A DNA stretch of 36,535 nt from Candidatus Raymondbacteria bacterium RIFOXYA2_FULL_49_16 (GTDB lineage Bacteria; Fibrobacterota; OXYB2-FULL-49-7; XYB2-FULL-49-35): assembly GCA_001789205.1 (NCBI GenBank), contig MFYT01000097.1, positions 1 to 36,535 on the forward strand, read 5' to 3'. Under the pieces are notes generated by a model that was not told the origin of the DNA, did not search any database, and was given only the letters and a program-made list of their open reading frames with translations. This document shows, piece after piece, positions 1 to 8,303 of this stretch. Numbering within the stretch: the first letter of the stretch is position 1; every line of letters starts with the position of its first letter. A program made the translations under genes and the position numbers.

Positions 1-90
1 CCCCGAAGACCGAATGAAGAGCCGTATGCGGGAAAGCTGCTCGTACGGTTCCGCGAGGGGCTGGGCAGGCAACTGCCCGGTCTACTCAAC
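1..90 (+). mobile_element. 3' end of a group II intron (partial, runs off window start)
   Basis: The first 90 bases carry the two 3'-terminal domains of a group II intron ribozyme: a domain V hairpin (19-51) and a domain VI hairpin (61-80). After domain VI the sequence continues UCUACUCAAC. A84 lies 7 nt before the C at 90, which suits a branch-point adenosine and an intron ending in AAC at about 90. The body of the intron, including any reverse transcriptase, lies outside the window. The reading frame of the exported protein that follows is open straight back through this region, but the intron structure explains the sequence better than coding does. The exact 3' splice site is inferred. Confidence 0.8.
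19..80 (+). ncRNA. Group II intron domains V and VI
   Basis: Domain V runs 19-51. It opens with GAGCCGUAU and closes with GUACGGUUC, a nine-pair stem with one G-U and one U-G pair. The distal helix GCGG/CUGC is capped by a GAAA-containing loop and has a two-base bulge (U41, C42) on the 3' side. The catalytic AGC triad of the family is A20-G21-C22. It is very close to the textbook group IIB domain V. Domain VI is the 8-bp stem 61-68/73-80 with a GCAA tetraloop. The fold was derived by eye. Confidence 0.85.
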
Positions 91-96
91 AAAACA

Positions 97-612
97 TTGT
101 TACTCGTTGCAAGTTTCGCTGCGGTTTTGTTCGGGGCCCAGGAAACCGCCACGCCTTCCCTGTGCGGCATTTTTCTTGGCCAGGACAAAGCGAAACTGGT
201 TTTCCATCTGCGGTCAGCACCGCAATTTAAAGCAGCGGAGATACTCATTGATACCAACGTGATCATGATCGCTCCACCGGGCAAGGAAGTAATGCTGTGC
301 GACAGTATTGGCGTTGCGTCGATAAAATGCATGTTCAACAGGAAAAAGGACGTGCAGGCGATCACGCTTATTTTTCCCGCGCAGAATGTGGATGCGGTCT
401 CACGCGTATATACCCTGGCGCATGCAAGACTGGGGGAGCCTGTTTCCACCACTTCAAAGACCATGGGTTTCAAATTCGAAGCTGAATGGAAAAACAAGAC
501 TTTTGGCGCTTCGTTTTTTTCCTCTGATACTGATTTTGAGACCTATCTGCTCATAGGCAATCCCGCGTTCATCAAAGAAGAGGAGGCGCGGGGCAATCGC
601 TCCGGCGATTAA
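97..612 (+). CDS. Exported hypothetical protein, 5' end interrupted by the intron
   Basis: I do not recognise the family. The translated region begins with a hydrophobic stretch (LLLVASFAAVLFGAQ), a Sec signal peptide likely cleaved near AQ, followed by about 150 residues of mixed alpha/beta character, so the protein is probably periplasmic. The start given is a TTG at 97 with no convincing ribosome-binding site. The frame runs on upstream as K-T directly into the 3' end of the group II intron. I infer that the original start codon and first basic residues lie in a 5' exon beyond the window and that the intron sits in the signal-peptide codons. The gene could be expressed only after splicing, or it may be broken. 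The next gene starts 6 bases after its stop. Confidence 0.6.
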   Translation: MLLVASFAAVLFGAQETATPSLCGIFLGQDKAKLVFHLRSAPQFKAAEILIDTNVIMIAPPGKEVMLCDSIGVASIKCMFNRKKDVQAITLIFPAQNVDAVSRVYTLAHARLGEPVSTTSKTMGFKFEAEWKNKTFGASFFSSDTDFETYLLIGNPAFIKEEEARGNRSGD

Positions 613-617
613 CACAC

Positions 618-1844
618 ATGCGTTTTTTAATCAAGCGCATGGCCCCTCTTGGCCTATTGCTGTTTCTGGCCTTTTGTTCCGGTAAAAAAACCCTTTCAGG
701 CCCCGAACTCGAAGCGGCAATACGCCTGTACCTGAACGAGCAAAAAGCCTTTGCTGATTTTACCGGTGAACCCAATGAAGTGGAACGTTTAATCACAAAG
801 GTGCTTGCCGAACATGGGCCTGTGCGTGCTGGCCAGGATACGGCGTATATCACAGGTCTGGATGGCAAACAACGCGCGCTTGGCCTGCACATACCCGCGT
901 TGTACGCTCCCGAACGGCTAGCGCCAGTGGTACTCTGGCTCCACGGCGGGGTCAATGGCACGCGGCAGGACAAAGGCGCGGACGCGGCCCATTTTTTCGC
1001 CCGTGAAGCGGATTCGCTTTATTTTATTTTCGCAGCGGTCTCAGGAGAACGCGGGGCAACATGGTTCGACGAAACAGGCATGGCGAATATTCAGAAAGCG
1101 CTTCGGTACATCAAACAGACCTATGCTGTTGATGACAACAGGGTGGTACTTGCGGGTGTTTCTGACGGCGGCACTGGCTGCTTTGTGTCTGGCATGCACT
1201 ATCCCGGTTCCTTTGCCGGATATGTAGTGGTCTCGGGCGCGCCTGCGCTGTTGCCCATGCTGCACATTGCGTCGGTCCCTTTCAATATGAAGCTCCGGCC
1301 TTGGTATGTCATTCATGGCGGATTGGACCGGCTCTATCCTGGGGTCCAGGCGCGGCAAGCGGCCGCGCTTTTTACCTCGCTGGGAGTTGATTACACTTTT
1401 CATTATTACCCTGAGTGGCCCCATGGCCTTGATTCCATCAGTGGTGAAAAGGCGGGCATGCTTGGTTTTGCGTTGCGTGTACGCCGCGACCCTTGTCCCG
1501 ATGAAATAGCCTTCAAGACCTTTGAACCCATGCGGGTCTCGTGGCTGTCCATAGACTCATTGGCGCCCCCTGCGCCTGGCGCGCTGGTGCAGCCCGCTTC
1601 TGTGCGCGCGCGCAAGCAAGGACGCAGGCTGGTGATAGACGCTGAAAGGGTCAGTCATGTATCACTGTATGCCGCGCAGCCGCTTTTTACCCCTGGCGAA
1701 AAGGCGGCCCTGTGCGTCAATGGACACGAGCTTGGGGAACGGGTATTCACTCCGGAAGGCGCAACGCCGCTTGATTATGCGCGTGAAATGCGCGACAGGG
1801 CGTTCCTGCCTTTCTGTCGCATTGCCATTACGGTCACCAAGTAA
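618..1844 (+). CDS. Exported alpha/beta-hydrolase (esterase-like)
   Basis: A 408-residue protein with an N-terminal hydrophobic segment (about 7-20) ending in LAFC, so it is exported and possibly a lipoprotein, although the residue before Cys is unusual. A catalytic domain of the poly(3-hydroxybutyrate) depolymerase/feruloyl-esterase type spans roughly 80-290. It has an oxyanion-type LWLHGG strand, the nucleophile elbow G-V-S-D-G (Ser182), an Asp in GGLDRLYP (Asp237) and a His in EWPHGLD (His269), giving a complete Ser-Asp-His triad. The last 110 residues form a separate beta-rich region of unknown function. The ATG at 618 follows the previous stop by only six bases, suggesting cotranscription. 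The substrate cannot be read from sequence; an acyl or feruloyl ester is a family-based guess. Confidence 0.75.
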   Translation: MRFLIKRMAPLGLLLFLAFCSGKKTLSGPELEAAIRLYLNEQKAFADFTGEPNEVERLITKVLAEHGPVRAGQDTAYITGLDGKQRALGLHIPALYAPERLAPVVLWLHGGVNGTRQDKGADAAHFFAREADSLYFIFAAVSGERGATWFDETGMANIQKALRYIKQTYAVDDNRVVLAGVSDGGTGCFVSGMHYPGSFAGYVVVSGAPALLPMLHIASVPFNMKLRPWYVIHGGLDRLYPGVQARQAAALFTSLGVDYTFHYYPEWPHGLDSISGEKAGMLGFALRVRRDPCPDEIAFKTFEPMRVSWLSIDSLAPPAPGALVQPASVRARKQGRRLVIDAERVSHVSLYAAQPLFTPGEKAALCVNGHELGERVFTPEGATPLDYAREMRDRAFLPFCRIAITVTK

Positions 1845-1862
1845 CGATATTTAAGACACTAT

Positions 1863-4025
1863 ATGGCCCGCGGGAAAAACCCTGGAGGCCTGCGCAAAGC
1901 ACGGAAGTTCTTCAAGGACGCAATCATTGCGTGCAGCAGGCAGCTCCTCTATATCCTCTACGATGATAAAGGCCTTATCCGGTCGTTTTCCCTTTTTAAT
2001 ACAGTGCTCCGCGAGCTCAAACGGAAGACTTTTACCGGTTACCCGGTCACGAGTCTGCTACTTCCGCATTTTGACAAATCTAATGTCAATTGGCCGCGGG
2101 AACTTTTCCGTGCGAGCGACAGTAACGGGATTATGGCAATGCTCAAGGTTTTCCCGGACAACGACCCTTCGCTGCGCTCTGATCTCTATGTGTTCAAAAA
2201 TGGGGTCCCGTTGCGTTGTTGGATCCGGAAGCGCGGGAAATACTATTTCATGGCCGCGATGCTGCACGAAAACTTCATCGACCGTGCCATCGGCGAACTT
2301 ACCGAGGATCTCTTTGCACTCATCGATCAGCACGACGAGGTCCTCTTTTTCAGCCATCGCTTCCGCGACACCATTACCGCGGACATAAACCCGCGGAAGC
2401 TCTATATGTACCAGCTGACAGACAGCGAAAAATGGTTTTCGCTGGTCAACCGCGACCGGGACGTCAGGACCTATCTCGAAGGGCTTATCGTCCATCCCGC
2501 GCATACCTGGAAAATAGAGAAACAGATCAATGCCATTGAAAAAGACGAATGGATATCTGAAGACGACAGTAAATGGGTATTGTCCGGTGACACCATTGCG
2601 CGGGTGACTGATCATAACGAGATACTCTTCATGACTTATGGCCGCAGGGTTGAACAGGTGAAAAAGGATGTGCGAATCAGTTTTACCGTGGACGTGTCCC
2701 GGAATGTGGGGGCCATGGGCGTTGTTTTCTTCGCTGATATCAGCAGGTCGTTTACCGCCACCAGTTATCCCGATGCCAATGGCCATTATTTCGCGCTCGA
2801 ATTTTGGGGTGAGAACCAGGAGGTCTTTCGCCTCAAGAGGCACGGCAAAGACATTGAATTCAAGCAAGTGGGATCGCGGAGGTCCATAGCGGAAATGCTA
2901 AAGACCTTTGCCCCTGGAAAAAAGAGAATAGTCATTACATTCGAGAAAGTGGGACACGCATTTACCTGCCTTGTTGAAGACAAACCGATAGTTTCCCTTT
3001 TTGACGTGGGACAGGCGCTCCAGAATGTAAGCAGTTATATCGGGCTGGTGGGCGGCGCAAACGCCAATTTCAGCGCCATCTCGGTTTTTACACGGTCAAC
3101 GCTTTTTGATCCTGGAAAAATTCCGTCTCAATCCGTTGATCTTCAGTTCTACCGTCTGCCCAACCGTACCTACGAGACGCGTATCGGTAAGCCTTTGCAC
3201 ATGGGCAACGAGATACAATATGTATATATGAAAGACGTGACCCGCAGCCGCCAGCTCCTGGACCAGGTCAACAGCTATATAAAAAAAATCGACGAGGAAC
3301 TCGATACAGCAAAACGCATCCAGAACGCCCTGGCCAATATTCCGGTGCCCCAGAGTACGCGCATCGATTTCTCCTATTTCTACAAGCCCTCGGGCAAAGT
3401 GGGCGGCGACATGCTCGATATCAAGGAAGTAGGTGACGGCCGGTACGCGGTAGTTGTCTTCGACGTTGCGGGCCATGGCATTGCGGCCTCGCTCATCTCG
3501 TCTATGGTGAAGATGTCATTCACCACCGCGCTGAAACAAACGCAGTCGCCCGCCGAGGTCATCAGGATCGTCAACCACGACATGTGCACCGCAACGGAAT
3601 CCACCACACTCGTCACGGCCTTTGTGGGTATCATTGACCTTGCGGCCGGTACGCTCGCGTATTCGCGCGCAGGCCACTGTATGCCCGCGATTTTTTCCCA
3701 GGGTGAAAAGGCCCCTCTTGTGCTCGAAGGGGGATCGCTTATGATGGGCATCTATGAAAACTATTCCATCCAGGAGTTTTCAGCGCCCCTGCGCAACGGC
3801 GACCGGATTTTACTTTACACTGACGGCATCACTGAACTGCGGAACGGCAAGAACGAGTTTTTCGGCATCAATCGTCTCCATGGCCTGGTGAGCGAGACCC
3901 TGGCCTTGACTCTCGATGAGGCGAAACAGCGTATTGTGACCGAGGCGGTTTCATTCATGGCCGGCAGTCCGTTTCACGACGATGTCACGCTCCTGCTCAT
4001 CGATGTCAAACGCGTGGGCGCATAA
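1863..4025 (+). CDS. SpoIIE/RsbU-type serine phosphatase with novel N-terminal sensor region
   Basis: A 720-residue cytoplasmic protein with no signal peptide or membrane span. The C-terminal 230 residues are a PPM/SpoIIE phosphatase. Metal-binding and core motifs are VGGDMLD (about 515), DVAGHG (about 534), LYTDGITE (about 650) and HDDVTLLLID near the end. Just before it a coiled coil (LLDQVNSYIKKIDEELDTAKRIQNAL) follows a PAS-like tail ending VYMKDVTRSRQL. Residues about 230-410 look like a beta-sandwich of the LamG/concanavalin type, with alternating strands and conserved W, F and G. The first 220 residues match nothing I know. Such phosphatases usually dephosphorylate anti-sigma-factor antagonists in partner-switching pathways, but no STAS or anti-sigma kinase gene is in the window. 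It starts 18 bases after the hydrolase stop. Confidence 0.85.
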   Translation: MARGKNPGGLRKARKFFKDAIIACSRQLLYILYDDKGLIRSFSLFNTVLRELKRKTFTGYPVTSLLLPHFDKSNVNWPRELFRASDSNGIMAMLKVFPDNDPSLRSDLYVFKNGVPLRCWIRKRGKYYFMAAMLHENFIDRAIGELTEDLFALIDQHDEVLFFSHRFRDTITADINPRKLYMYQLTDSEKWFSLVNRDRDVRTYLEGLIVHPAHTWKIEKQINAIEKDEWISEDDSKWVLSGDTIARVTDHNEILFMTYGRRVEQVKKDVRISFTVDVSRNVGAMGVVFFADISRSFTATSYPDANGHYFALEFWGENQEVFRLKRHGKDIEFKQVGSRRSIAEMLKTFAPGKKRIVITFEKVGHAFTCLVEDKPIVSLFDVGQALQNVSSYIGLVGGANANFSAISVFTRSTLFDPGKIPSQSVDLQFYRLPNRTYETRIGKPLHMGNEIQYVYMKDVTRSRQLLDQVNSYIKKIDEELDTAKRIQNALANIPVPQSTRIDFSYFYKPSGKVGGDMLDIKEVGDGRYAVVVFDVAGHGIAASLISSMVKMSFTTALKQTQSPAEVIRIVNHDMCTATESTTLVTAFVGIIDLAAGTLAYSRAGHCMPAIFSQGEKAPLVLEGGSLMMGIYENYSIQEFSAPLRNGDRILLYTDGITELRNGKNEFFGINRLHGLVSETLALTLDEAKQRIVTEAVSFMAGSPFHDDVTLLLIDVKRVGA

Positions 4026-4153
4026 TTAGTATCTGTTTAAAATTCGTTGTATTCGGGCACTGAGCGAAGTCGAAGTGCCCGAATACCCAGGTAAACGCTC
4101 GTTTCGACTCCGCTCAACGAGCGTTTACACCAATTTTAAACAGACACTAATTA
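4023..4153. repeat. Nested palindromic intergenic element
   Basis: The outer arms are 4023-4044 and 4132-4153, complementary at 21 of 22 positions. Inside are two perfect hairpins: 4050-4061/4074-4085 (12 bp) and 4091-4103/4116-4128 (13 bp). Their 12-base loops (4062-4073 and 4104-4115) are themselves reverse complements except for one base. The loop and neighbouring sequence contains the GAGCGAAGTCGA/TCGACTCCGCTC type motif that recurs in intergenic repeats of many bacterial genomes (recalled, not searched). The element fills the gap between two convergent genes, and its left arm includes the stop codon of the phosphatase. It may act as a bidirectional terminator, or be a MITE or REP-like element. 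Confidence 0.85.
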
Positions 4154-4160
4154 GAAACGG

Positions 4161-5921
4161 TTATTTAGAATAGTTCAAAATCTCCTTGATCACGAAATCC
4201 CTGAGGTTCTCCGTATCCGTCGGCTTTGTGTTCCTGAAAAAATCCTCGTCTGTGAACACACGGTGGTCCAGGATAATACCCTCGAACATCTTGTTCTGCT
4301 TGGACTTGATGTGCGCGTTAAGGCGTTCCCAGCGCCCCGGGTCTTTTTCCTTAACGAGGTCTTCAAGTGTCTTGATATACCTCACGTCATCGATTCCCTC
4401 GATCAGTCCCTTGAACGCCAGGGTCTGCACTGGCCTCTTGCCGTCCTGTGACGGATAGACGATGACCCAGTCCGCGTCCCCGCCATCGCGGTCAAAGTCA
4501 TTCCATGGATCGCCGCGATAAAAATTATAGGACCAGAAGAACATGCCTGTGGCGTCGTAATACGAGGGTATTTGCCCGTAGGAGAAACGCACTTTGCCGA
4601 AGGAACGGTTGGCGTCGCAGTTGTGGTAGGCCCAGTACTCCTTGTCGTTCTTTTTTGCGAGCATACTCGTGGTGGCGTGACCGCGGTTCGCGCACATGAT
4701 GTCGCAATAGGGGATCTGCGCGTATTTGTCGTCATCAGCGATATGGAAGACGCCGTAGATGGGAAGGTCGGGCGCCTTCTTTTTCACGCGCGGATACCAG
4801 TAACGAAGCCACGGCATGAGCCGGAGCGGCGCCTCGTCGTAGATGACCAGGGTGAGTCTGGGCCATTTCTTTTCAATGGAGTGACTGTACATGAGACTGC
4901 ACGCCTGGGGGTAGAGCTCGCCCAATGTTGGGTCAGAGGTGTCACCCACGATCACATTGGCGCTGTTGAGTTCTCCCTCGAAAAGGCGGGTACCGAAGGT
5001 TTTGTTGAGCGCGATCTCCAGGCTGCCCCAGCAGTTGTTGCCGAGTTGGATGGCGATTGGGCCGCGCATGCCCGCTTTCTTCATTCTTTCCACAAAGGCG
5101 TCAACGCTGGTGAAGTCCATTTTGAGTTTTCCATTGTCATTGATCACCTGTATGCGGTTTGCCGGCCAAATCCACCAGAGCATGTCAATGCCCGTTTCCT
5201 TGAGAAATTCCCATTCTTCGGAAACAAACTCCACGTTCGAGCGGAAGGCGCCGAAGCGCGGCACGCCTTTGTCCGTAAGTCTGAACGGCAGTACTTCCAC
5301 CCGCAATGGGAACGAATAGGGCGTACCGTCCACAGAGCAGGACACTGCGGCATGGTAGGCGCCGGCCTTTACATTCTCCGGCACCTTGATTGTGACCCAG
5401 AAAAGACCGGTCGCTCCTTTTTTAATTGCTCGGGATTCGGGTCCATACACAAACATGGGGTAGTGCATGAAGGATTTTTCGTTCTTTTCCATGGAAGTGC
5501 TTCGAATGACATGGAAGACGATATCATCCACCGTTGCCGCCTTTGCCAGCCACGCGGATTTGCCGTCAAGTGGTTTTACCGCTGCTTCGGCCTTTACTTT
5601 TTTAAGATCACTGAGCGCGTATATATTGAAACCGTTTGATTCAATCTCTCCAGGTGCGGCGCGCAGTCTGAGCGTGTCCAGCCGTTCTCCTTTATATGGA
5701 TATGAATAGGGAAAGATTTCAATGTTACGGTCGCGCGAGTAGAGGGCAAAACCTTGTTTTTTATCCTGGTCATTGAATGCCAGGGTATCACCCTTTTGCG
5801 GAATGCGGAACTCGGTAAATCCTAGCTTTACAAGCGAGTCCGCGGTATTGGGAGAGACGGGTAGGCCGGCATGTGAAACCATTGTATTTAAAAAAACAAC
5901 AATCAGTATCAGGTACTTCAT
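4161..5921 (-). CDS. Secreted DUF4091 / GH123-like glycoside-hydrolase-family protein
   Basis: A 586-residue exported protein. The start chosen is the ATG at 5921 (MKYLIL...), because an AGGAG ribosome-binding site lies just upstream; a longer frame from 5942 would place that site inside the gene. The signal peptide ends near SHA-G. An N-terminal beta-sandwich region (about 20-210, with PENVKAGAYHAAVSC typical of these proteins) precedes a TIM-barrel-like catalytic region. Toward the end lies LIEGIDDVRYIKTLEDLV, the signature of DUF4091 (GIDDxRYxxTLE). Relatives are linked to GH123-type beta-N-acetylgalactosaminidases, so glycan degradation is plausible but the substrate is unknown. It is convergent with the upstream phosphatase gene across the palindromic element. 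Confidence 0.75.
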   Translation of the reverse strand: MKYLILIVVFLNTMVSHAGLPVSPNTADSLVKLGFTEFRIPQKGDTLAFNDQDKKQGFALYSRDRNIEIFPYSYPYKGERLDTLRLRAAPGEIESNGFNIYALSDLKKVKAEAAVKPLDGKSAWLAKAATVDDIVFHVIRSTSMEKNEKSFMHYPMFVYGPESRAIKKGATGLFWVTIKVPENVKAGAYHAAVSCSVDGTPYSFPLRVEVLPFRLTDKGVPRFGAFRSNVEFVSEEWEFLKETGIDMLWWIWPANRIQVINDNGKLKMDFTSVDAFVERMKKAGMRGPIAIQLGNNCWGSLEIALNKTFGTRLFEGELNSANVIVGDTSDPTLGELYPQACSLMYSHSIEKKWPRLTLVIYDEAPLRLMPWLRYWYPRVKKKAPDLPIYGVFHIADDDKYAQIPYCDIMCANRGHATTSMLAKKNDKEYWAYHNCDANRSFGKVRFSYGQIPSYYDATGMFFWSYNFYRGDPWNDFDRDGGDADWVIVYPSQDGKRPVQTLAFKGLIEGIDDVRYIKTLEDLVKEKDPGRWERLNAHIKSKQNKMFEGIILDHRVFTDEDFFRNTKPTDTENLRDFVIKEILNYSK

Positions 5922-6152
5922 GACCACTCTCCTGAATTTCAATGCCGGGCAACTCGTTTCCGCCTTTTAGTCGGGACCAGTCCTCTTCGTCAAGAAAATA
6001 ACCCTTCCAGACCGCGAAAACAAGAGATTAAAAAAATGGGCTGGAAGTTTGCCCGATGATGCCGTATGTTCGGATTTGCTTCCTTTGATATCATTATCTA
6101 GAGTTGTGCCTATGTGCTAGACATCTGATTTCGAGCATTTTTTAAATAATAT

Positions 6153-6181
6153 TTGCAGTTATTCACTTAAAATTCTATATT
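6153..6181 (+). promoter_or_regulatory. Putative sigma70 promoter of the AAA ATPase gene
   Basis: TTGCAG at 6153-6158 and TATATT at 6176-6181 are separated by 17 bases. Transcription would begin around 6188, only a few bases before the ATG at 6192, so the mRNA would be almost leaderless, which fits the absence of a ribosome-binding site. The rest of the gap 5922-6152 shows no gene or repeat that I can support. Confidence 0.4.
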
Positions 6182-6191
6182 TAGACTAAAT

Positions 6192-7346
6192 ATGTCAGAG
6201 CTACTGAGATTTTTAGACCATTTTAGTCAGAACTACTTCCTTTTTGGGCCTCGGGGTACAGGTAAATCTACCTGGTTACAACGAAGATATCCGGAAGCAG
6301 CGAGGTTAGATTTATTGGATACCGCATTGCAGCGCCAGTACCTTGCATATCCTGAAAGATTGAAAGACTTTCTGGCCGCGCATAAAAACCACATGACAAT
6401 TATTATTGACGAAATACAGCGTGTTCCCCAGATGCTTTCCATTGTTCACCAGCAGATTGAAAACAACAAAGCCCTCCATTTTATTCTCACCGGATCCAGC
6501 GCCCGCAAGCTCAAACAGGAAGGGGTGGATCTCCTTGCCGGTCGTGCGGTCGTGCGTCATATGCACCCTTTTATGGCCGCAGAAATGGGGGACTTGTTTG
6601 ATCTGGAAAAAAGCCTGGAAAAGGGAATGGTACCCCTGGTACGTATGGCGGAATTTCCCGAGAAAACACTCCGCGGGTATATTGACCTGTATCTTGAGCA
6701 GGAAGTAAAAGCGGAAGGCATTGTGCGGCGCCTGGACATATTCAACCGCTTTCTGGAAGCATTGACCTTTTCACAAGCGCAGGTCCTTAATACGGCAGCC
6801 ATTGCCAGGGATTGCGCTGTTTCCCGCAATACGGTGGAATCCTACATCGCGATTCTTGAAGACCTTTTACTGGCAGTCAGGATTCCGGTTTTCAGCAAAC
6901 GGGCAAAACGCGCGCTGGTCTCCCATAAAAAGTTCTTCTTTTTTGATTGCGGTGTATATCAGTCATTGAGACCCGCCGGACCCATTGACCATCCCTCCGA
7001 AATAGCCGGCCCCGCTCTTGAAGGGCTGGTCATGCAGCATCTGCGCGCCTGGATAGATTACCGGGACTGCCGGTTGCAGATGTATTACTGGCGCACTCTG
7101 GCTGGGAGCGAAGTCGATTTTATTTTATATGGGAACGATGGTTTTTATGCTTTAGAGGTTAAAAACAGCAAAACCATCAGGCCTGAAGATCTACGCGGGC
7201 TCAAGTCGTTCAGACAGGAGTATCCTGAATGCAGCGCCTATTTTCTTTACCGTGGTGAGGAAAAGACCGACAGGGATGGAATCCATTGTATGCCGGTTGC
7301 GGATTTTCTTAAAAGGTTGGACCCAAAAAACCCCCTGCCCATGTAA
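6192..7346 (+). CDS. AAA family ATPase with DUF4143 domain
   Basis: A 384-residue protein of the widespread AAA_14/DUF4143 family. Walker A is GPRGTGKS (19-26), Walker B is IIIDEIQ (Asp73-Glu74) and a sensor-like strand ILTGSSA follows. A winged-helix-like segment is at about 190-225 (AIARDCAVSRNTVESYI). The C-terminal DUF4143 region contains EVDFIL followed by ALEVKNSK, the arrangement of a PD-(D/E)xK nuclease-like fold. Family members are common in accessory DNA and their cellular role is largely unknown. It is monocistronic, with its own AT-rich upstream region, and marks the left edge of the accessory stretch. Length is normal for the family and no frameshift is seen. Confidence 0.85.
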   Translation: MSELLRFLDHFSQNYFLFGPRGTGKSTWLQRRYPEAARLDLLDTALQRQYLAYPERLKDFLAAHKNHMTIIIDEIQRVPQMLSIVHQQIENNKALHFILTGSSARKLKQEGVDLLAGRAVVRHMHPFMAAEMGDLFDLEKSLEKGMVPLVRMAEFPEKTLRGYIDLYLEQEVKAEGIVRRLDIFNRFLEALTFSQAQVLNTAAIARDCAVSRNTVESYIAILEDLLLAVRIPVFSKRAKRALVSHKKFFFFDCGVYQSLRPAGPIDHPSEIAGPALEGLVMQHLRAWIDYRDCRLQMYYWRTLAGSEVDFILYGNDGFYALEVKNSKTIRPEDLRGLKSFRQEYPECSAYFLYRGEEKTDRDGIHCMPVADFLKRLDPKNPLPM

Positions 7347-7524
7347 TTGTTGCCTGCTCCTGTTTCACTCCGCTATTTACCTTGCTATCGTACGATAATT
7401 AATATACTTTTATTCTAAGCCCTTTTATTTTCAATAGCATGGATGGATTTTTATTTTCGAAGGTCTAATAGTATGATGGCTAAGCGGTTTTCTCCGGTGC
7501 TTCTGGTGTCCACATGTTACAGGC

Positions 7525-7749
7525 GTGGCGCGGAACATTGTGGGTGATTTATCTGTCAGGAGAAGAATGTGCATCCTTTCCGGCCAGTGCGTCCTCCGCA
7601 AACAGGTATCAGGCAGCGGTAGTTTTGCCTGGGATGCCTCAGTGCAGGGGAGCGGGGCGTATGTGCGCAGGCTGGAGACGGGCTCGCCTCGTTCCGCAGG
7701 CGAAGCGGGAGGGAATGTGATGGCGAGGAGGATGGTTTTAATTCGATGA
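7525..7749 (+). pseudogene. Internally deleted relic of a sorting-domain (T9SS-like) protein
   Basis: The frame ends in VSGSGSFAWDASVQGSGAYV followed by RRLETG, then, after a short insertion, NVMARRMVLIR. This matches the C-terminal sorting domain of the protein at 8304-9599 (VSGSGSFVWDASDQGSGVYV, CRLEAAG, KVMARRMVCLK) almost residue for residue. The first beta-strands and the PNPFNP motif are missing, and there is no export signal. Upstream bases around 7545-7575 (CTGTCAGGAGAAGAATGTGC) resemble the leader of the intact gene (CTGCCAGGAGAAAAATGTGC, about 8264-8283). The relic therefore looks like a paralogue that lost its middle. About 27 bp of GC-rich sequence is inserted near 7680-7710. The surrounding gap, 7347-7524 and 7750-7814, shows no other gene. 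Confidence 0.65.
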
Positions 7750-7814
7750 AAGGTTCGCAAACACGCGCTACCGGCATGGCGCAGAACGTTAGGCGCAATT
7801 GTTTGTAAGATGCT

Positions 7815-8243
7815 ATGAGAGTAAATTATTTGTTTAGCATGAAGTTGTGCAATTGGACATTAATTCTATGTGTAGTCTTTTTGTCTTGTTCTGATGTTGT
7901 TGATCCAGATCCTTTTGGGTGTAATTCAAGAGAGCCCTTAATTATTAATGATATTTCCTTAAATGATGGTTATCTTGGATTAGGGTATGATGAAATATTG
8001 GAAACCACAGGTAATTTATGCTGTATTAGTATCAGCAATGACACGATAGGCTTTCCTGCTGGACTATCGTTGAAGGACACTATTAATGGTTGGCACCTTT
8101 CCGGTATTCCAGAAGTAACCGGTTCATTTAGCATACCTGCAATTGCCAGTGAATTTGGAACTCAATGTGTGGGTAGGGATGCTAATTTCAATATCCAACT
8201 TACAATAAAGGACACTTTATTAACCAAATATAAACAGCGATAG
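7815..8243 (+). CDS. Small putative lipoprotein with a putative-Ig-like repeat
   Basis: A 142-residue exported protein. The hydrophobic N-terminus (LILCVVFLSC) ends at a cysteine followed by SD, an imperfect lipobox, so surface or periplasmic anchoring is likely. An alternative start at 7839 (MKLCNW) would give a tidier signal peptide, and neither start has a good ribosome-binding site. Residues about 75-115 (FPAGLSLKD...WHLSGIPEVTGSF) follow the 'PxGLSL...GxPxxxGxF' pattern of the putative-Ig (He_PIG) domain. The gene is clearly more AT-rich than its core neighbours, as is the next gene, suggesting acquisition or relaxed constraint. It lies between the relic and the full-length copy of a sorting-domain gene. 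No function is assigned. Confidence 0.6.
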   Translation: MRVNYLFSMKLCNWTLILCVVFLSCSDVVDPDPFGCNSREPLIINDISLNDGYLGLGYDEILETTGNLCCISISNDTIGFPAGLSLKDTINGWHLSGIPEVTGSFSIPAIASEFGTQCVGRDANFNIQLTIKDTLLTKYKQR

Positions 8244-8303
8244 TACAGCTCTTTATAATTGACCTGCCAGGAGAAAAATGTGCGCCCTATATGTGGAGGA
8301 AGA

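Noticed and set aside
2058-2867. 269-codon open frame antisense to the phosphatase gene
   Set aside because: There is no start signal or recognisable domain, and the plus-strand frame is continuous across it.
4572-5639. 355-codon open frame antisense to the DUF4091 gene
   Set aside because: The minus-strand gene has a signal peptide, a ribosome-binding site and a family signature; the antisense translation has none of these.
7386-7397. Perfect 12-bp palindrome TATCGTACGATA, with a possible TTGCTA/TACTTT promoter overlapping it
   Set aside because: The promoter boxes are weak and no intact gene lies close downstream, so an operator role cannot be supported.
7776-7805. attC-like GTTAGGC core (GAACGTTAGGCGCAA) before the AT-rich lipoprotein gene, suggesting an integron cassette
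   Set aside because: No matching inverse core (GCCTAAC) or imperfect palindrome of attC type is present around it or after the gene, and no integrase is seen. A single 7-base match is chance-level.
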